Positions 16,475-24,396 of a stretch of 39,660 nt of DNA are shown here, in pieces. Numbering within the stretch: position 1 is the first letter of the stretch; every line of letters begins with the position of its first letter. The notes under the pieces were generated by a model that saw nothing but the letters and a program-made list of their open reading frames with translations, was not told the DNA's origin and searched no databases. The DNA is from Eubacterium sp. (GTDB lineage: Bacteria > Bacillota > Clostridia > Lachnospirales > Lachnospiraceae), in contig JAFRGW010000151.1 of the NCBI GenBank assembly GCA_017433615.1, positions 1-39,660 on the forward strand, written 5' to 3'. The position numbers and the translations under genes were made by a program.

Positions 16475-18247
16475 TTACAGTTTTGAAATCTGATCAACCG
16501 TGATCCGCATGTCGTTGCTCGCGTGAATACCGATTTCCTCCAGCAGATCCGCTATCTCTGTCGGCTCAGAGTGACCGGGCAAAATCGCGTTGAGTTTTCC
16601 CCCCATAAAGAACCAGTATTCTTTGCCGCGCTCCTTTGCAAGCTGTACGAGCTGCCTGCCGTAATCAAGCGCCTGTCCGTTGTGGCAGCTGACGCCGATG
16701 AACTTTGTTCCTACTTCATCTGCCAGATCAAGCATGTCAACTGCATCCATATCGACGCCTGCATTGACTGTCTCCGCTCCCATTTCCTGCAAAATGCCCT
16801 CGACCAGCACAAGTCCGTAGGTGTGAGCGTCGCCGGAGCCGACCACAACGGTCTTACCATCCAGAGAACCGCGCATATTCTTTGCATCCAGATCGTCCAG
16901 AATTTCCTGCTTCATTTCCATCGTCTGACGTCCGAGAATCGTAGTATAGAACGGCTGAATATCTGTACTTGCTGTTCCGAAGGTCGTTGAGTGGAACATC
17001 TGTTCATAGCGGATTGGATTCATCTCCATCAACACCAGAAGCATCTCAACCGGATCTTCGATGTCAATGCCTGCCTCTTTGAATCCTTCGAGACTGTTGT
17101 AGAAGAGCTTTGCTCCTTCTTCCGCCATGACGTCACGCATTTTTTCAAGCGGCTCAAAGTTAAAGTATGGAAGCCACTCGTCTGCCTTCTCTTCCGCGCG
17201 CTTTCCTGCCGCAAAGATATCCTCCAGCTCCTGAAGGGTGGGAACACGCAGCTTTTCGGTAATGGAGACCGGATTGATGCCCAGTCCCATGTGATATTTC
17301 TTCTCGACCAGTATTTCAAACAGCATCTCCGGCACACTGACGCCGTAGTTGCCGTGGATATCGTGATCCCACTGCAGATTAGTGGATCCGTTCAGATAAC
17401 GGAGAACCGGCTGATCCTCTGTGGAGAGGACTTTATCCAGTGCCATTGCGACAGCACAACGCGTATCATTTTCACTCAAAAGGCCGCCGAATCCGATGGT
17501 ATAACGAGCGCCGCAAAGCTTCGTGCAGATGTAGTGCTCCAGCATCGCGTAACCAACATATGACGCACAATCCAGGAAGTAACCTGCGTAGCCATCGTCC
17601 AGATACGTCTTTACTTCTACATAGTCGTCGCTCTTAGCCGCACAGACGCCGAGGGCACGTACCATGTTGCACATGCGCTCTACATTATCATTATATCCGA
17701 AGAACCCCCAGTTAAACTGACAGAACTCCCCGATGGTCGGTGAGCCGTGCTCGATTGCGAGAATCGTATTCGCATAGCCGTTCGGCGTTGACAGATGATA
17801 GTCATTGAAGGAAACATCGATCGGACACGCCGCCTGCTGCAATTCATAATCCTCATCTGTGTACATCTCATAGCTGGTGGTTGCCGGTGCCTTCTCGCGC
17901 CACTCCGGCGGAAGGGCGACGAGACCGCTCGGGATCGACTGGATCGAATGGATCTGCAGTCCGCTGCGCTGCGAGAACTCATACAGCTTTTTTTCCGCCT
18001 CAACCTGCTCTTCAAGCGTCGCAAGACCCAGCAGAATATTCCAGTATATCTTACCCTGCTTCATCAGGTCGCGCTTCATCTCCGCATGGTTTTTGTATTT
18101 ACTTTGACTGCGGATAAAACCGCCTTTTCCAAATGGAATTGTTTTTCCTTTTTCATAACCTTCTCGCCACATCTCCATTCCGTCCGGATGTGCCTGCGGC
18201 TTCAGACTCTTCAGATAATCCAGTGACACCTGATTCAGCTTACCCAT
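16475..18247 (-). CDS. Single-chain cobalamin-dependent carbon-skeleton mutase, glutamate-mutase-like
   Basis: The 590-residue protein ends in a B12-binding Rossmann domain (about 455-590). It has the classic motif DAHTYG with lower axial ligand His475, then VSCHNGQ (S-x-L-like position) and FFMGGKLN. The preceding ~440 residues look like the TIM-barrel catalytic subunit of glutamate mutase (GlmE/MutE), for example TIGFGGLLSENDTRCAVAMAL where GlmE has a similar TVGYGE segment. In glutamate mutase the two parts are separate chains (E, and S at the B12 side); here they are fused in the order E-S. It is encoded three bases after a hydantoinase/oxoprolinase-family gene, which may be its reactivase. 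Substrate is unknown; a 1,2-rearrangement is expected. The ATG follows GAGGAGTAAAAC. Confidence 0.82.
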   Translation of the reverse strand: MGKLNQVSLDYLKSLKPQAHPDGMEMWREGYEKGKTIPFGKGGFIRSQSKYKNHAEMKRDLMKQGKIYWNILLGLATLEEQVEAEKKLYEFSQRSGLQIHSIQSIPSGLVALPPEWREKAPATTSYEMYTDEDYELQQAACPIDVSFNDYHLSTPNGYANTILAIEHGSPTIGEFCQFNWGFFGYNDNVERMCNMVRALGVCAAKSDDYVEVKTYLDDGYAGYFLDCASYVGYAMLEHYICTKLCGARYTIGFGGLLSENDTRCAVAMALDKVLSTEDQPVLRYLNGSTNLQWDHDIHGNYGVSVPEMLFEILVEKKYHMGLGINPVSITEKLRVPTLQELEDIFAAGKRAEEKADEWLPYFNFEPLEKMRDVMAEEGAKLFYNSLEGFKEAGIDIEDPVEMLLVLMEMNPIRYEQMFHSTTFGTASTDIQPFYTTILGRQTMEMKQEILDDLDAKNMRGSLDGKTVVVGSGDAHTYGLVLVEGILQEMGAETVNAGVDMDAVDMLDLADEVGTKFIGVSCHNGQALDYGRQLVQLAKERGKEYWFFMGGKLNAILPGHSEPTEIADLLEEIGIHASNDMRITVDQISKL

Positions 18248-18250
18248 GTT

Positions 18251-20302
18251 TTACTCCTCTTCTTCCCACCCGGGACTTGCAATTGCTGTTGCAGTTACCT
18301 TCTCTTCTATAAATGTTTTTTGTTCTGTGCCGAAAATTTCTGTGTATACCGGTTTTTTCATGACACTGACGGTCATTTTATTTCCGCCGGATTCCCTGAT
18401 CCGCTGTATGACATACGCGCGGGCAGCTTCCTCTGCCCGGCGTTCTGCCGCCTCCAGCGTATCACATTCCATCGTTTCCGCAGGTGCATGTACCAGAAAT
18501 CCCCTGTGATACTGATCCGGGCGGATCAGTATTTCAACAGCCGCTGCTACTTCACCGACTGCCGCGCCGATTGCATTCGCTACTTCTGCATGTTCCGGAA
18601 TGATCAGCTTCGTCCCCAGCTGTTCTGCAACCGGCGGAAGCCAGGCCTTTACCGGCGCGCCGATTGCAATCAGCGGTTTTTTCAGGGAAAGCGATACATT
18701 TAACAGCGGATGCTCTGTCTGCAGAATAAAGTGCACCAGCGGATCCGAAAAATCAAATCTGCTGTTCTCAAAATCCGCCGTACTCTGCAGGCAGGCAATC
18801 CGGATCCTCTCTGTAACAATATGAAAACATTTTTCCAGGAATACTGCTTTGCCTTCTGCGGCGCGGTACGCCATAATCCTTACTGCCTCTGCCGCGACGG
18901 CCGGATTTCCGGCTGGGAGAATACCATCTTCACGAACCATTTGTCCTGATGTATCTGACTGCTTCCCTGCAATATCCCGTACACCCGTCTTTTCATCAGA
19001 TGAAGCATTGCCGGCGAAAAACGCCGACGCGCACAGCAGATCCGTCGGGGTAAGCGAACACCGCTGCAGCAAGCCCCGTCTGACATATTCCGAAAAATCC
19101 ATCTTGTCATAATCCCGTCCCATCTGCTCCGACAGATAAAACCGGGAATGCGGTCCGTCCGCAAGCAGACCGGCCAGTTTGTTTTCATCATAATCCGGAT
19201 GCTCTGGGACAGCGCCCAGACGGTAACAGTCTACAACTTCTCCGAAGAAGATCTCATGCTCCCGCGGCGGATGATACTGCGCCCATTCCTGAATCAGATC
19301 CGGATTTTCCAGTCCTGCAACTGCCAGGGGTATCACGCGCTCGGAACTGATCTGCAGTGAGCCGAATTTATCGTACTGAATCCAGCTGTCTCCGCCAATT
19401 CCGTGTGTAGATATTTCCGCGGCTTTCAGCTGTGTCTTCCATCCGCCGACGGTCGCGCCTGCCGATGTGATCCGCACGCGTCCGCCTGCAACATTCGCTA
19501 TATCGGTCGTTGTGCCGCCGACATCCACAATCAGCGCATCCTGTATGCCCGTCAGGAACCGGCCTCCAACCACGCTGGCAGCCGGTCCGGAAAGTACTGT
19601 CTCAATTGGCCGGTCCATCGCCGCAGTATCCAGCATCAGACTACCGTCGCCGCATACCACCATGCAGGGCGCCTCGATCCGGAGCACCTGCAGCGCATCG
19701 TGCGTCGCTTCGATCAGATGTGTAATATTCGGAATCAAAGCGGCGTTCAGGATTGCCGTAACTGTCCGCTCCCGGTAGCCCAGACTGCTGCTCAGTTCGT
19801 GCGCACAGACGACCGGAACGGACAGGATTTCCTTTGCAATCTGTTTGATCTGCAGTTCATGCGCAGGGTTGCGCACACTGGCAAACCCGGAGATAGCGAG
19901 CGCATCGATCTTCCCATCCATCTCCTTTAGATACGCACGAATCTGTTCCGGTCGAATGTGTTCGATTTCTCTTCCTTTAATATCCAATTGTCCGGAAGCC
20001 TGAAACACCAGATCAGCAGGAAGTTCCGTCTCGCGCATACGCCGTCCCAGATAAATCAGGCCGGTCCGGCCGCCCTTTCCCTCTACAACTGCATTTGTTG
20101 CCAGCGTAGTAGAAAGGCATACCAGTGTGATCTCTTCCGGCTGCTCCCAGTTCAGTTTTTTAACAGAGGCAAGAATTCCCTTCAACAGATCTTCCCGCGT
20201 TGTGAAGCTTTTGGCCTTGCACACGACTGTGCGCTTCGCGGTATCAATGAGAACACTGTCTGTATAGGTGCCTCCTGTATCAACTCCCAGAATAACGGAC
20301 AT
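18251..20302 (-). CDS. Hydantoinase/oxoprolinase-family ASKHA ATPase, possible partner or reactivase of the B12 enzyme
   Basis: The 683-residue protein has the two ASKHA phosphate motifs GVDTGGTYTDSV (N-terminus) and VDVGGTTTDIANV, the hydantoinase A signature LSGPAASVVGG, and a C-terminal PEHAEVANAIGAAVG segment. Known relatives are ATP-dependent hydantoinases, 5-oxoprolinase subunits, acetone/acetophenone carboxylase subunits and, more distantly, GlmL of glutamate mutase and corrinoid reactivators. No HyuB-type second subunit is encoded nearby, which argues against a complete hydantoinase or carboxylase. The tight spacing (three bases) to the B12 enzyme gene suggests the two proteins act together. 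The ATG follows AAAAGGAG, and the promoter bears the regulon operator. Confidence 0.85.
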   Translation of the reverse strand: MSVILGVDTGGTYTDSVLIDTAKRTVVCKAKSFTTREDLLKGILASVKKLNWEQPEEITLVCLSTTLATNAVVEGKGGRTGLIYLGRRMRETELPADLVFQASGQLDIKGREIEHIRPEQIRAYLKEMDGKIDALAISGFASVRNPAHELQIKQIAKEILSVPVVCAHELSSSLGYRERTVTAILNAALIPNITHLIEATHDALQVLRIEAPCMVVCGDGSLMLDTAAMDRPIETVLSGPAASVVGGRFLTGIQDALIVDVGGTTTDIANVAGGRVRITSAGATVGGWKTQLKAAEISTHGIGGDSWIQYDKFGSLQISSERVIPLAVAGLENPDLIQEWAQYHPPREHEIFFGEVVDCYRLGAVPEHPDYDENKLAGLLADGPHSRFYLSEQMGRDYDKMDFSEYVRRGLLQRCSLTPTDLLCASAFFAGNASSDEKTGVRDIAGKQSDTSGQMVREDGILPAGNPAVAAEAVRIMAYRAAEGKAVFLEKCFHIVTERIRIACLQSTADFENSRFDFSDPLVHFILQTEHPLLNVSLSLKKPLIAIGAPVKAWLPPVAEQLGTKLIIPEHAEVANAIGAAVGEVAAAVEILIRPDQYHRGFLVHAPAETMECDTLEAAERRAEEAARAYVIQRIRESGGNKMTVSVMKKPVYTEIFGTEQKTFIEEKVTATAIASPGWEEEE

Positions 20303-20325
20303 AGTAATCTCCTTTTCTAACTAGT

Positions 20326-20354
20326 ATGTTAATATATTAGTATTGAAGTGTCAA
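20326..20354 (-). promoter_or_regulatory. Promoter and operator of the hydantoinase-family/B12 enzyme/IolB operon
   Basis: On the minus strand TTGACA (20349-20354), a 17-base spacer and TAACAT (20326-20331) form the promoter. The palindrome TGTTAATATATTAGTA (20327-20342) lies in the spacer and over the -10. The sequence from TTGACA into the palindrome is the same as in the aminotransferase promoter, as if duplicated. Confidence 0.8.
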
Positions 20355-20430
20355 GCGTTTCTTTTACATTATTATTTCTTCCATTTATTCTTCCACTTAT
20401 ATTATACATAAACCAAACGAAAAAATACAC

Positions 20431-20459
20431 TTGACGCTGTTATACTAATATATTAGCAT
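20431..20459 (+). promoter_or_regulatory. Promoter and operator of the second DMT transporter
   Basis: TTGACG (20431-20436), 17 bases, TAGCAT (20454-20459). The palindrome TACTAATATATTAGCA (20443-20458) spans the spacer and -10, the same geometry as in the other regulon promoters. It is divergent from the hydantoinase-family promoter about 75 bases away, so one regulator can control both directions. Confidence 0.78.
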
Positions 20460-20485
20460 TGATTTAAAAAGACTGTTTACCGGTT

Positions 20486-21445
20486 TTGAAAGGAATTGCT
20501 ATCATCATAAATAAACAAATCAATCAGCATACATTTCGAAATTCCATCCTACTTCTCATCACTGCAACAATCTGGGGCACTTCTTTCGTCGCACAGCGCA
20601 TCGGAATGGAATATGTAAATCCAATCACATTTAACGGAACGCGTATGATCCTCGGCGGCATCGGATTGCTCCCGGTTACACTGATCCGCTGGCGCAAAGG
20701 AAGTGCGCTCCGCAGAGAGTACGCCGGACGATTCCGAAAGCACATGACGGGAGGATTCGTATGCGGCGTCATATTATTTTCTGCCAGCACAATTCAGTCT
20801 TACGGAATTCGACACACCACTGTTGGCAAAGCAGGGTTTATTACTGCTTTCTACATCATCCTGGTACCCCTCTTTTCAATGGCACTCGGAAAGAAAACTT
20901 CCCGCCTCATCTGGGCTGCTGTGGCAATTGCGATTGCAGGCCTTTATCTGATCAGTATCGACAGGGATTTTACTATCTGCAAAGGTGATCTATTTGTGTT
21001 GGTTTGTTCCTTTGCTTTTGCGGCGCATATCATAGCGGTAGATCACTATGCGCCTGAAGCGGACGGTATGACGCTGTCCTGCATCCAGTTTCTTACAGCC
21101 GGCATTATTTCTCTTTTTCTGTGCATATGGATCAGGCCGGATCCGGCTGCACTTGTACGGGCGTGGAGATCGTTGCTGTATGCCGGCGTTTTATCTGCCG
21201 GCGTCGGTTACACGCTGCAGGTCATCGGACAAAAAGGCCTGCATCCGGCAGTAGCATCGCTTCTTATGAGTATGGAATCCTGTATCAGTGTGATTGCCGG
21301 ATGGTTGATCCTACACCAGGCACTGACATCGCGTGAGCTTGCAGGATGCGCGCTGATGTTTGCCGCCATTGTTCTGGCTGATTTACTTCCGCTTTTCATC
21401 CGTAAACAAATAATAACAAAATTTCAAAACCCTCTTGACATTTAA
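20486..21445 (+). CDS. DMT-superfamily transporter (EamA family), second copy
   Basis: The protein (319 residues from this start) has about ten membrane helices with the EamA landmarks LLITATIWGTSFVAQR, FITAFYIILVPLFS and SLLMSMESCISVIAGWLILHQ. It is only a distant paralogue of the transporter at 11074-11994. The start is uncertain: no ATG or GTG precedes the first helix. TTG at 20486 opens the frame but has no good Shine-Dalgarno, while an AAAGGA at 20489-20494 would suit a rare ATC or ATA start at 20501-20509. Its promoter carries the regulon operator, so it probably moves a substrate, product or toxic intermediate of the pathway. Confidence 0.85.
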   Translation: MKGIAIIINKQINQHTFRNSILLLITATIWGTSFVAQRIGMEYVNPITFNGTRMILGGIGLLPVTLIRWRKGSALRREYAGRFRKHMTGGFVCGVILFSASTIQSYGIRHTTVGKAGFITAFYIILVPLFSMALGKKTSRLIWAAVAIAIAGLYLISIDRDFTICKGDLFVLVCSFAFAAHIIAVDHYAPEADGMTLSCIQFLTAGIISLFLCIWIRPDPAALVRAWRSLLYAGVLSAGVGYTLQVIGQKGLHPAVASLLMSMESCISVIAGWLILHQALTSRELAGCALMFAAIVLADLLPLFIRKQIITKFQNPLDI

Positions 21446-21463
21446 ATATTAATATATTAGTAT
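21435..21463 (+). promoter_or_regulatory. Promoter and operator of alanine dehydrogenase
   Basis: TTGACA (21435-21440), a 17-base spacer and TAGTAT (21458-21463). The palindrome TATTAATATATTAGTA (21447-21462) lies over the spacer and -10. It begins inside the last codons of the DMT transporter gene, so alanine dehydrogenase is separately promoted under the same control. Confidence 0.8.
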
Positions 21464-21482
21464 GTAACCACGAGGACGAGCT

Positions 21483-21533
21483 GATGCCGTGCGGCGGAGG
21501 CCGCCGGACATCTTATTATCTGTCTCCGACAGA
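21483..21533 (+). other. Two hairpins in the alanine dehydrogenase leader
   Basis: The roughly 100-base leader holds a GC stem (21492-21506, CGGCGG AGG CCGCCG, extendable outward by GATG/CATC) and a second perfect stem (21519-21533, TCTGTC TCC GACAGA). No U-run follows either stem, and I recognise no known riboswitch. They may affect translation or stability. Confidence 0.45.
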
Positions 21534-21571
21534 AATACACCATTTTAAATTCAGGCAAAGGAGCGTAAAAA

Positions 21572-22684
21572 ATGATCGTAGGAGTTGTGAAAGAAATCAA
21601 GAACAATGAGTTTCGTGTAGGTCTTACCCCGGATGATGTAAAAGCATACAAGGACGCGGGCCATACCGTTCTGGTAGAGGCAGGCGCAGGCGAAGGATCT
21701 TCCTTTGCTGATGAAGAATATGCGGCAGCAGGTGCTGAACTGATTGAAGCAGCTGCAGATGTCTGGGCAAAATCCGAAATGATCGTCAAGGTAAAAGAGC
21801 CGATCGAATCTGAGTATCAGTATCTCAGAAAAGACCTCCTTCTTTATACATATCTGCATCTTGCAGCAGATAAGCCGCTCACAGATGCACTTCTGGTATC
21901 CGGCACAAACTCAATTGCGTATGAGACCATCACAGGACCGCGCGGCGGACTTCCCTGCCTGATCCCGATGAGCCAGATCGCAGGACGCATGTCCGTACAG
22001 GAAGGCGCTAAATATCTCGAAAAGACATACGGCGGCCGCGGCGTCATGCTCGCAGGCGTTCCCGGTGTCCAGAAGGCAAATGTTGTCATCCTCGGCGGCG
22101 GCGGCGTCGGCACAAACGCATGCAAGATCGCTGTCGGACTTGGCGCAAATGTTACCATCCTTGATATCAGTGCTGAGCGTCTCGCATATCTCGATGACAT
22201 CTTCGGAAGCCGCATCCAGACACTATACAGCTCCCGTGCAAATGTTCTTGCTTCCATCAAAGAAGCTGATCTGGTCATCGGCGCTGTGCTGCTTCCGGGA
22301 CGCAAGACCCCGAATCTGGTGCTCGAAGAGGATCTGAAGCTTATGAAAAAAGGCGCAGTTCTGGTAGACGTCGCGATCGATCAGGGCGGCTGCATCGAGA
22401 CCTCTCACGCAACCACACATGACGATCCGGTCTTTATCAAAGAAGGCATCGTACATTACTGTGTCGCAAATATGCCGGGCGCACTGTCCCGCACCTCCAC
22501 GCTTGCACTGTGCAGCACCACACTCAATCATGGACTCGCACTTGCAAATAAGGGCTTTGAGCAGGCAGTCAAGGATGATCCCTGCCTCGCTGCAGGCGCA
22601 CAGACCTACCAGGGCAAGATCACATTCCCGGGTGTCGCAGAGGCATTCGGTATGGAATACTTCCCGATCGAGACACTGGTTTAA
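21572..22684 (+). CDS. ald: Alanine dehydrogenase
   Basis: The 370-residue enzyme interconverts L-alanine and pyruvate plus ammonium with NAD in the cytoplasm. Family residues are in place: Arg15 in FRVGLTP, Lys75 in VKVKEP, His96 in YTYLHLAAD, and the dinucleotide motif VILGGGGVGTNA followed by acidic Asp in TILDIS. Length is standard. The ATG follows AAAGGAG. It is placed under the same palindromic operator as the aminotransferase and the B12 enzyme operon. I infer that it regenerates pyruvate from alanine formed by the aminotransferase, or supplies alanine as donor. The codons near the start look well expressed, with few rare ones. Confidence 0.96.
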   Translation: MIVGVVKEIKNNEFRVGLTPDDVKAYKDAGHTVLVEAGAGEGSSFADEEYAAAGAELIEAAADVWAKSEMIVKVKEPIESEYQYLRKDLLLYTYLHLAADKPLTDALLVSGTNSIAYETITGPRGGLPCLIPMSQIAGRMSVQEGAKYLEKTYGGRGVMLAGVPGVQKANVVILGGGGVGTNACKIAVGLGANVTILDISAERLAYLDDIFGSRIQTLYSSRANVLASIKEADLVIGAVLLPGRKTPNLVLEEDLKLMKKGAVLVDVAIDQGGCIETSHATTHDDPVFIKEGIVHYCVANMPGALSRTSTLALCSTTLNHGLALANKGFEQAVKDDPCLAAGAQTYQGKITFPGVAEAFGMEYFPIETLV

Positions 22685-22779
22685 TTCCGGCATATTAAAA
22701 ACCACCGTGACCGGATGCTGCATCCACTCGCCGCATCATTTGGCATAAGGATTATTCCACCCTCCCTTTATCCCATATC

Positions 22780-22825
22780 ATAAAAGAAAGCAGAGCCTGC
22801 ATGTGCAGACTCTGTTCTCTTTTAT
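22780..22825. terminator. Bidirectional terminator between ald and the AraC-type regulator
   Basis: A long imperfect stem (ATAAAAGA...GCAGAG with CTCTG...TCTTTTAT) has A- and T-rich ends on both sides. It lies between two convergent genes, ald on the plus strand and the AraC-type gene on the minus strand, and can serve both. Confidence 0.75.
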
Positions 22826-22852
22826 CATAATCTTTACCAAATTGCCGCATAT

Positions 22853-23794
22853 TTATTTCTCCTCATAGCAGAACTGCCTGTCTCCTCCTGCCCTGAAGCT
22901 GCCGGGAGAACAGCCTTTCATTTCGCGAAAGGTTTTTGAAAAATAACTGACATTGTGGAATCCGCAGGCAAACGCTATTTCTGCAATTTTTCTGTCTGTC
23001 GTCTGCAGCAGTTTCGCAGCTTCCTGAATCCGGTACTGCCGGAGATACTGAACCGGCGACATCTCAATAGTACTGCGGAAGCAGCGCAGGCACTCGCTTT
23101 CGCTGATTTCTGCGTGACCGGCAATTTCACCGGCCGAAATATCCTCTGCATAAAATGTGTGTATGAACTCCAGCATCTTCTTGATCCGAATCTCATCACG
23201 CTCCATTTTACCCGTTCTTCTTTTGGGCGCCGACGGCAGATGTGACTGCACCAGCCAGATGAGCCGAGACAGATCTTCACGAACCATAAATGCATAGCCG
23301 TCCGGTTCGAGGCTGCATTTCTCCCAGGCACTTTCTATTACCTGCAGTGCTTCCTGATACCATGCTGTATCACTTTCGCCAGTCAGACTGTCCGAATCTC
23401 TGAGATGAAGAAACTGCATTCTGGACTGTTCCATTACAGGACGTAAATACATACTCCAGAACACGCTGTCGCTAGTGCCGCCCACGAGGCGTGGATGAAA
23501 AACGACCGAGTGAAGTTTACAAATCCCTTCACACGCCGGCCTGACTGCATGCAGTACACTGGTATTAATGAAAAACCCCTCTCCTTTTCTGATCCTCGTA
23601 TCAATTTCTCCTGCTTCCAGCCGGACTTCTCCCTCTGCAACGACTACTGCTTCCAGCTCTGCGTGCCAGTGCCATGGAATCTCTTCTCTGTGCAAATCAT
23701 CTTCATAACATCCGACCGGAAAAGCAATGGTTCCATGAACCAGCAGTTCCCGCCCATGCCTGTCAATCTGACCGGTAAACTCCGATATCGCCAT
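22853..23794 (-). CDS. AraC-family regulator with N-terminal cupin domain
   Basis: The 313-residue protein has an N-terminal cupin-like sensor (about 20-100, with WHWHAELEAVVVAEGEVRLE) and a C-terminal AraC DNA-binding domain with two helix-turn-helix motifs (about 210-300; ISAGEIAGHAEISESECLR and KIAEIAFACGFHNVSYFSKTFRE). Proteins of this type sense small carbohydrates or other metabolites and control a neighbouring gene. The ATG follows AGGGAGAG. The regulon palindrome is absent from its upstream region. It is convergent with ald and divergent from the cysteine-rich gene; its target is not evident. Confidence 0.9.
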   Translation of the reverse strand: MAISEFTGQIDRHGRELLVHGTIAFPVGCYEDDLHREEIPWHWHAELEAVVVAEGEVRLEAGEIDTRIRKGEGFFINTSVLHAVRPACEGICKLHSVVFHPRLVGGTSDSVFWSMYLRPVMEQSRMQFLHLRDSDSLTGESDTAWYQEALQVIESAWEKCSLEPDGYAFMVREDLSRLIWLVQSHLPSAPKRRTGKMERDEIRIKKMLEFIHTFYAEDISAGEIAGHAEISESECLRCFRSTIEMSPVQYLRQYRIQEAAKLLQTTDRKIAEIAFACGFHNVSYFSKTFREMKGCSPGSFRAGGDRQFCYEEK

Positions 23795-23852
23795 TTATCT
23801 CTCCCTAACCCGTGAAACTTACTACAATCTTACATTTATACACACAATTATC

Positions 23853-23868
23853 GTATTTGTTTAAATAC
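23853..23868. promoter_or_regulatory. Inverted repeat in the divergent region between the AraC-type and cysteine-rich genes
   Basis: GTATTT and AAATAC are separated by four bases, 60 bases upstream of the AraC-type gene. It is short and AT-rich, so it may be chance. It is a candidate site for the AraC-type protein or another regulator. Confidence 0.25.
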
Positions 23869-23931
23869 ACCATTTTGACGGATTTATTATATTTTATGCC
23901 TGTAATATTAAAATAAATCAGTTGTTTTTGA

Positions 23932-23940
23932 TGGTATAAT
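23932..23940 (+). promoter_or_regulatory. Extended -10 promoter of the cysteine-rich gene
   Basis: TGGTATAAT is a TGn-extended consensus -10, 90 bases before the start codon. The matching -35 region is poor (AATAAA), as is usual for extended -10 promoters. Confidence 0.5.
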
Positions 23941-24031
23941 GTTATCAGAGAATATTGGTTGTTTCAATACTTTTTCCTGCATTGACTGCTCGCAGATACC
24001 TGCAAACACAATAATATGAGGAGTGTGTGCC

Positions 24032-24325
24032 ATGACAGAAAATTCAACTACTTTCTTTGCAAATAAAGCCTGTGCCTACTATCCCTGTCATGAGGGTGCC
24101 GAAGAAATAAACTGCCTGTTCTGCTATTGCCCGTTTTATCTGGAAGAAAACTGCCCCGGCGCTCCGATGTGGCTTGGTGCCCACGGAAACTGCCTGAAGG
24201 ACTGTTCTTCCTGTACATTTCCGCACAAGGCAGAAAACTTCAGTGTGATCGTCGACTGGATCATTCAGGCGAACGCAAGACGAAAACATAGTGCTGCTGT
24301 CTGGGCAAAAGCTTATTCCGATTAA
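24032..24325 (+). CDS. Cysteine-rich small-domain protein, likely metal binding
   Basis: The 97-residue product has ten or so cysteines in pairs (CAYYPC, NCLFCYCPFY, NCPG, NCLKDCSSC), the pattern of the Cys-rich small domain family thought to bind zinc or an iron-sulfur cluster. I recall relatives sitting near cobalamin or corrinoid genes in Clostridia, which would fit the B12 enzyme in this window, but that is memory and not shown here. The ATG at 24032 is nine bases after AGGAG; a GTG three codons earlier is less likely. It is monocistronic. Confidence 0.8.
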   Translation: MTENSTTFFANKACAYYPCHEGAEEINCLFCYCPFYLEENCPGAPMWLGAHGNCLKDCSSCTFPHKAENFSVIVDWIIQANARRKHSAAVWAKAYSD

Positions 24326-24396
24326 ACAAACCGCTCCGCGGTATTGAGGCTTCGATTCCCTGTACAAGCCTGGTTTTCGTCCATCGTTTAGCATAA

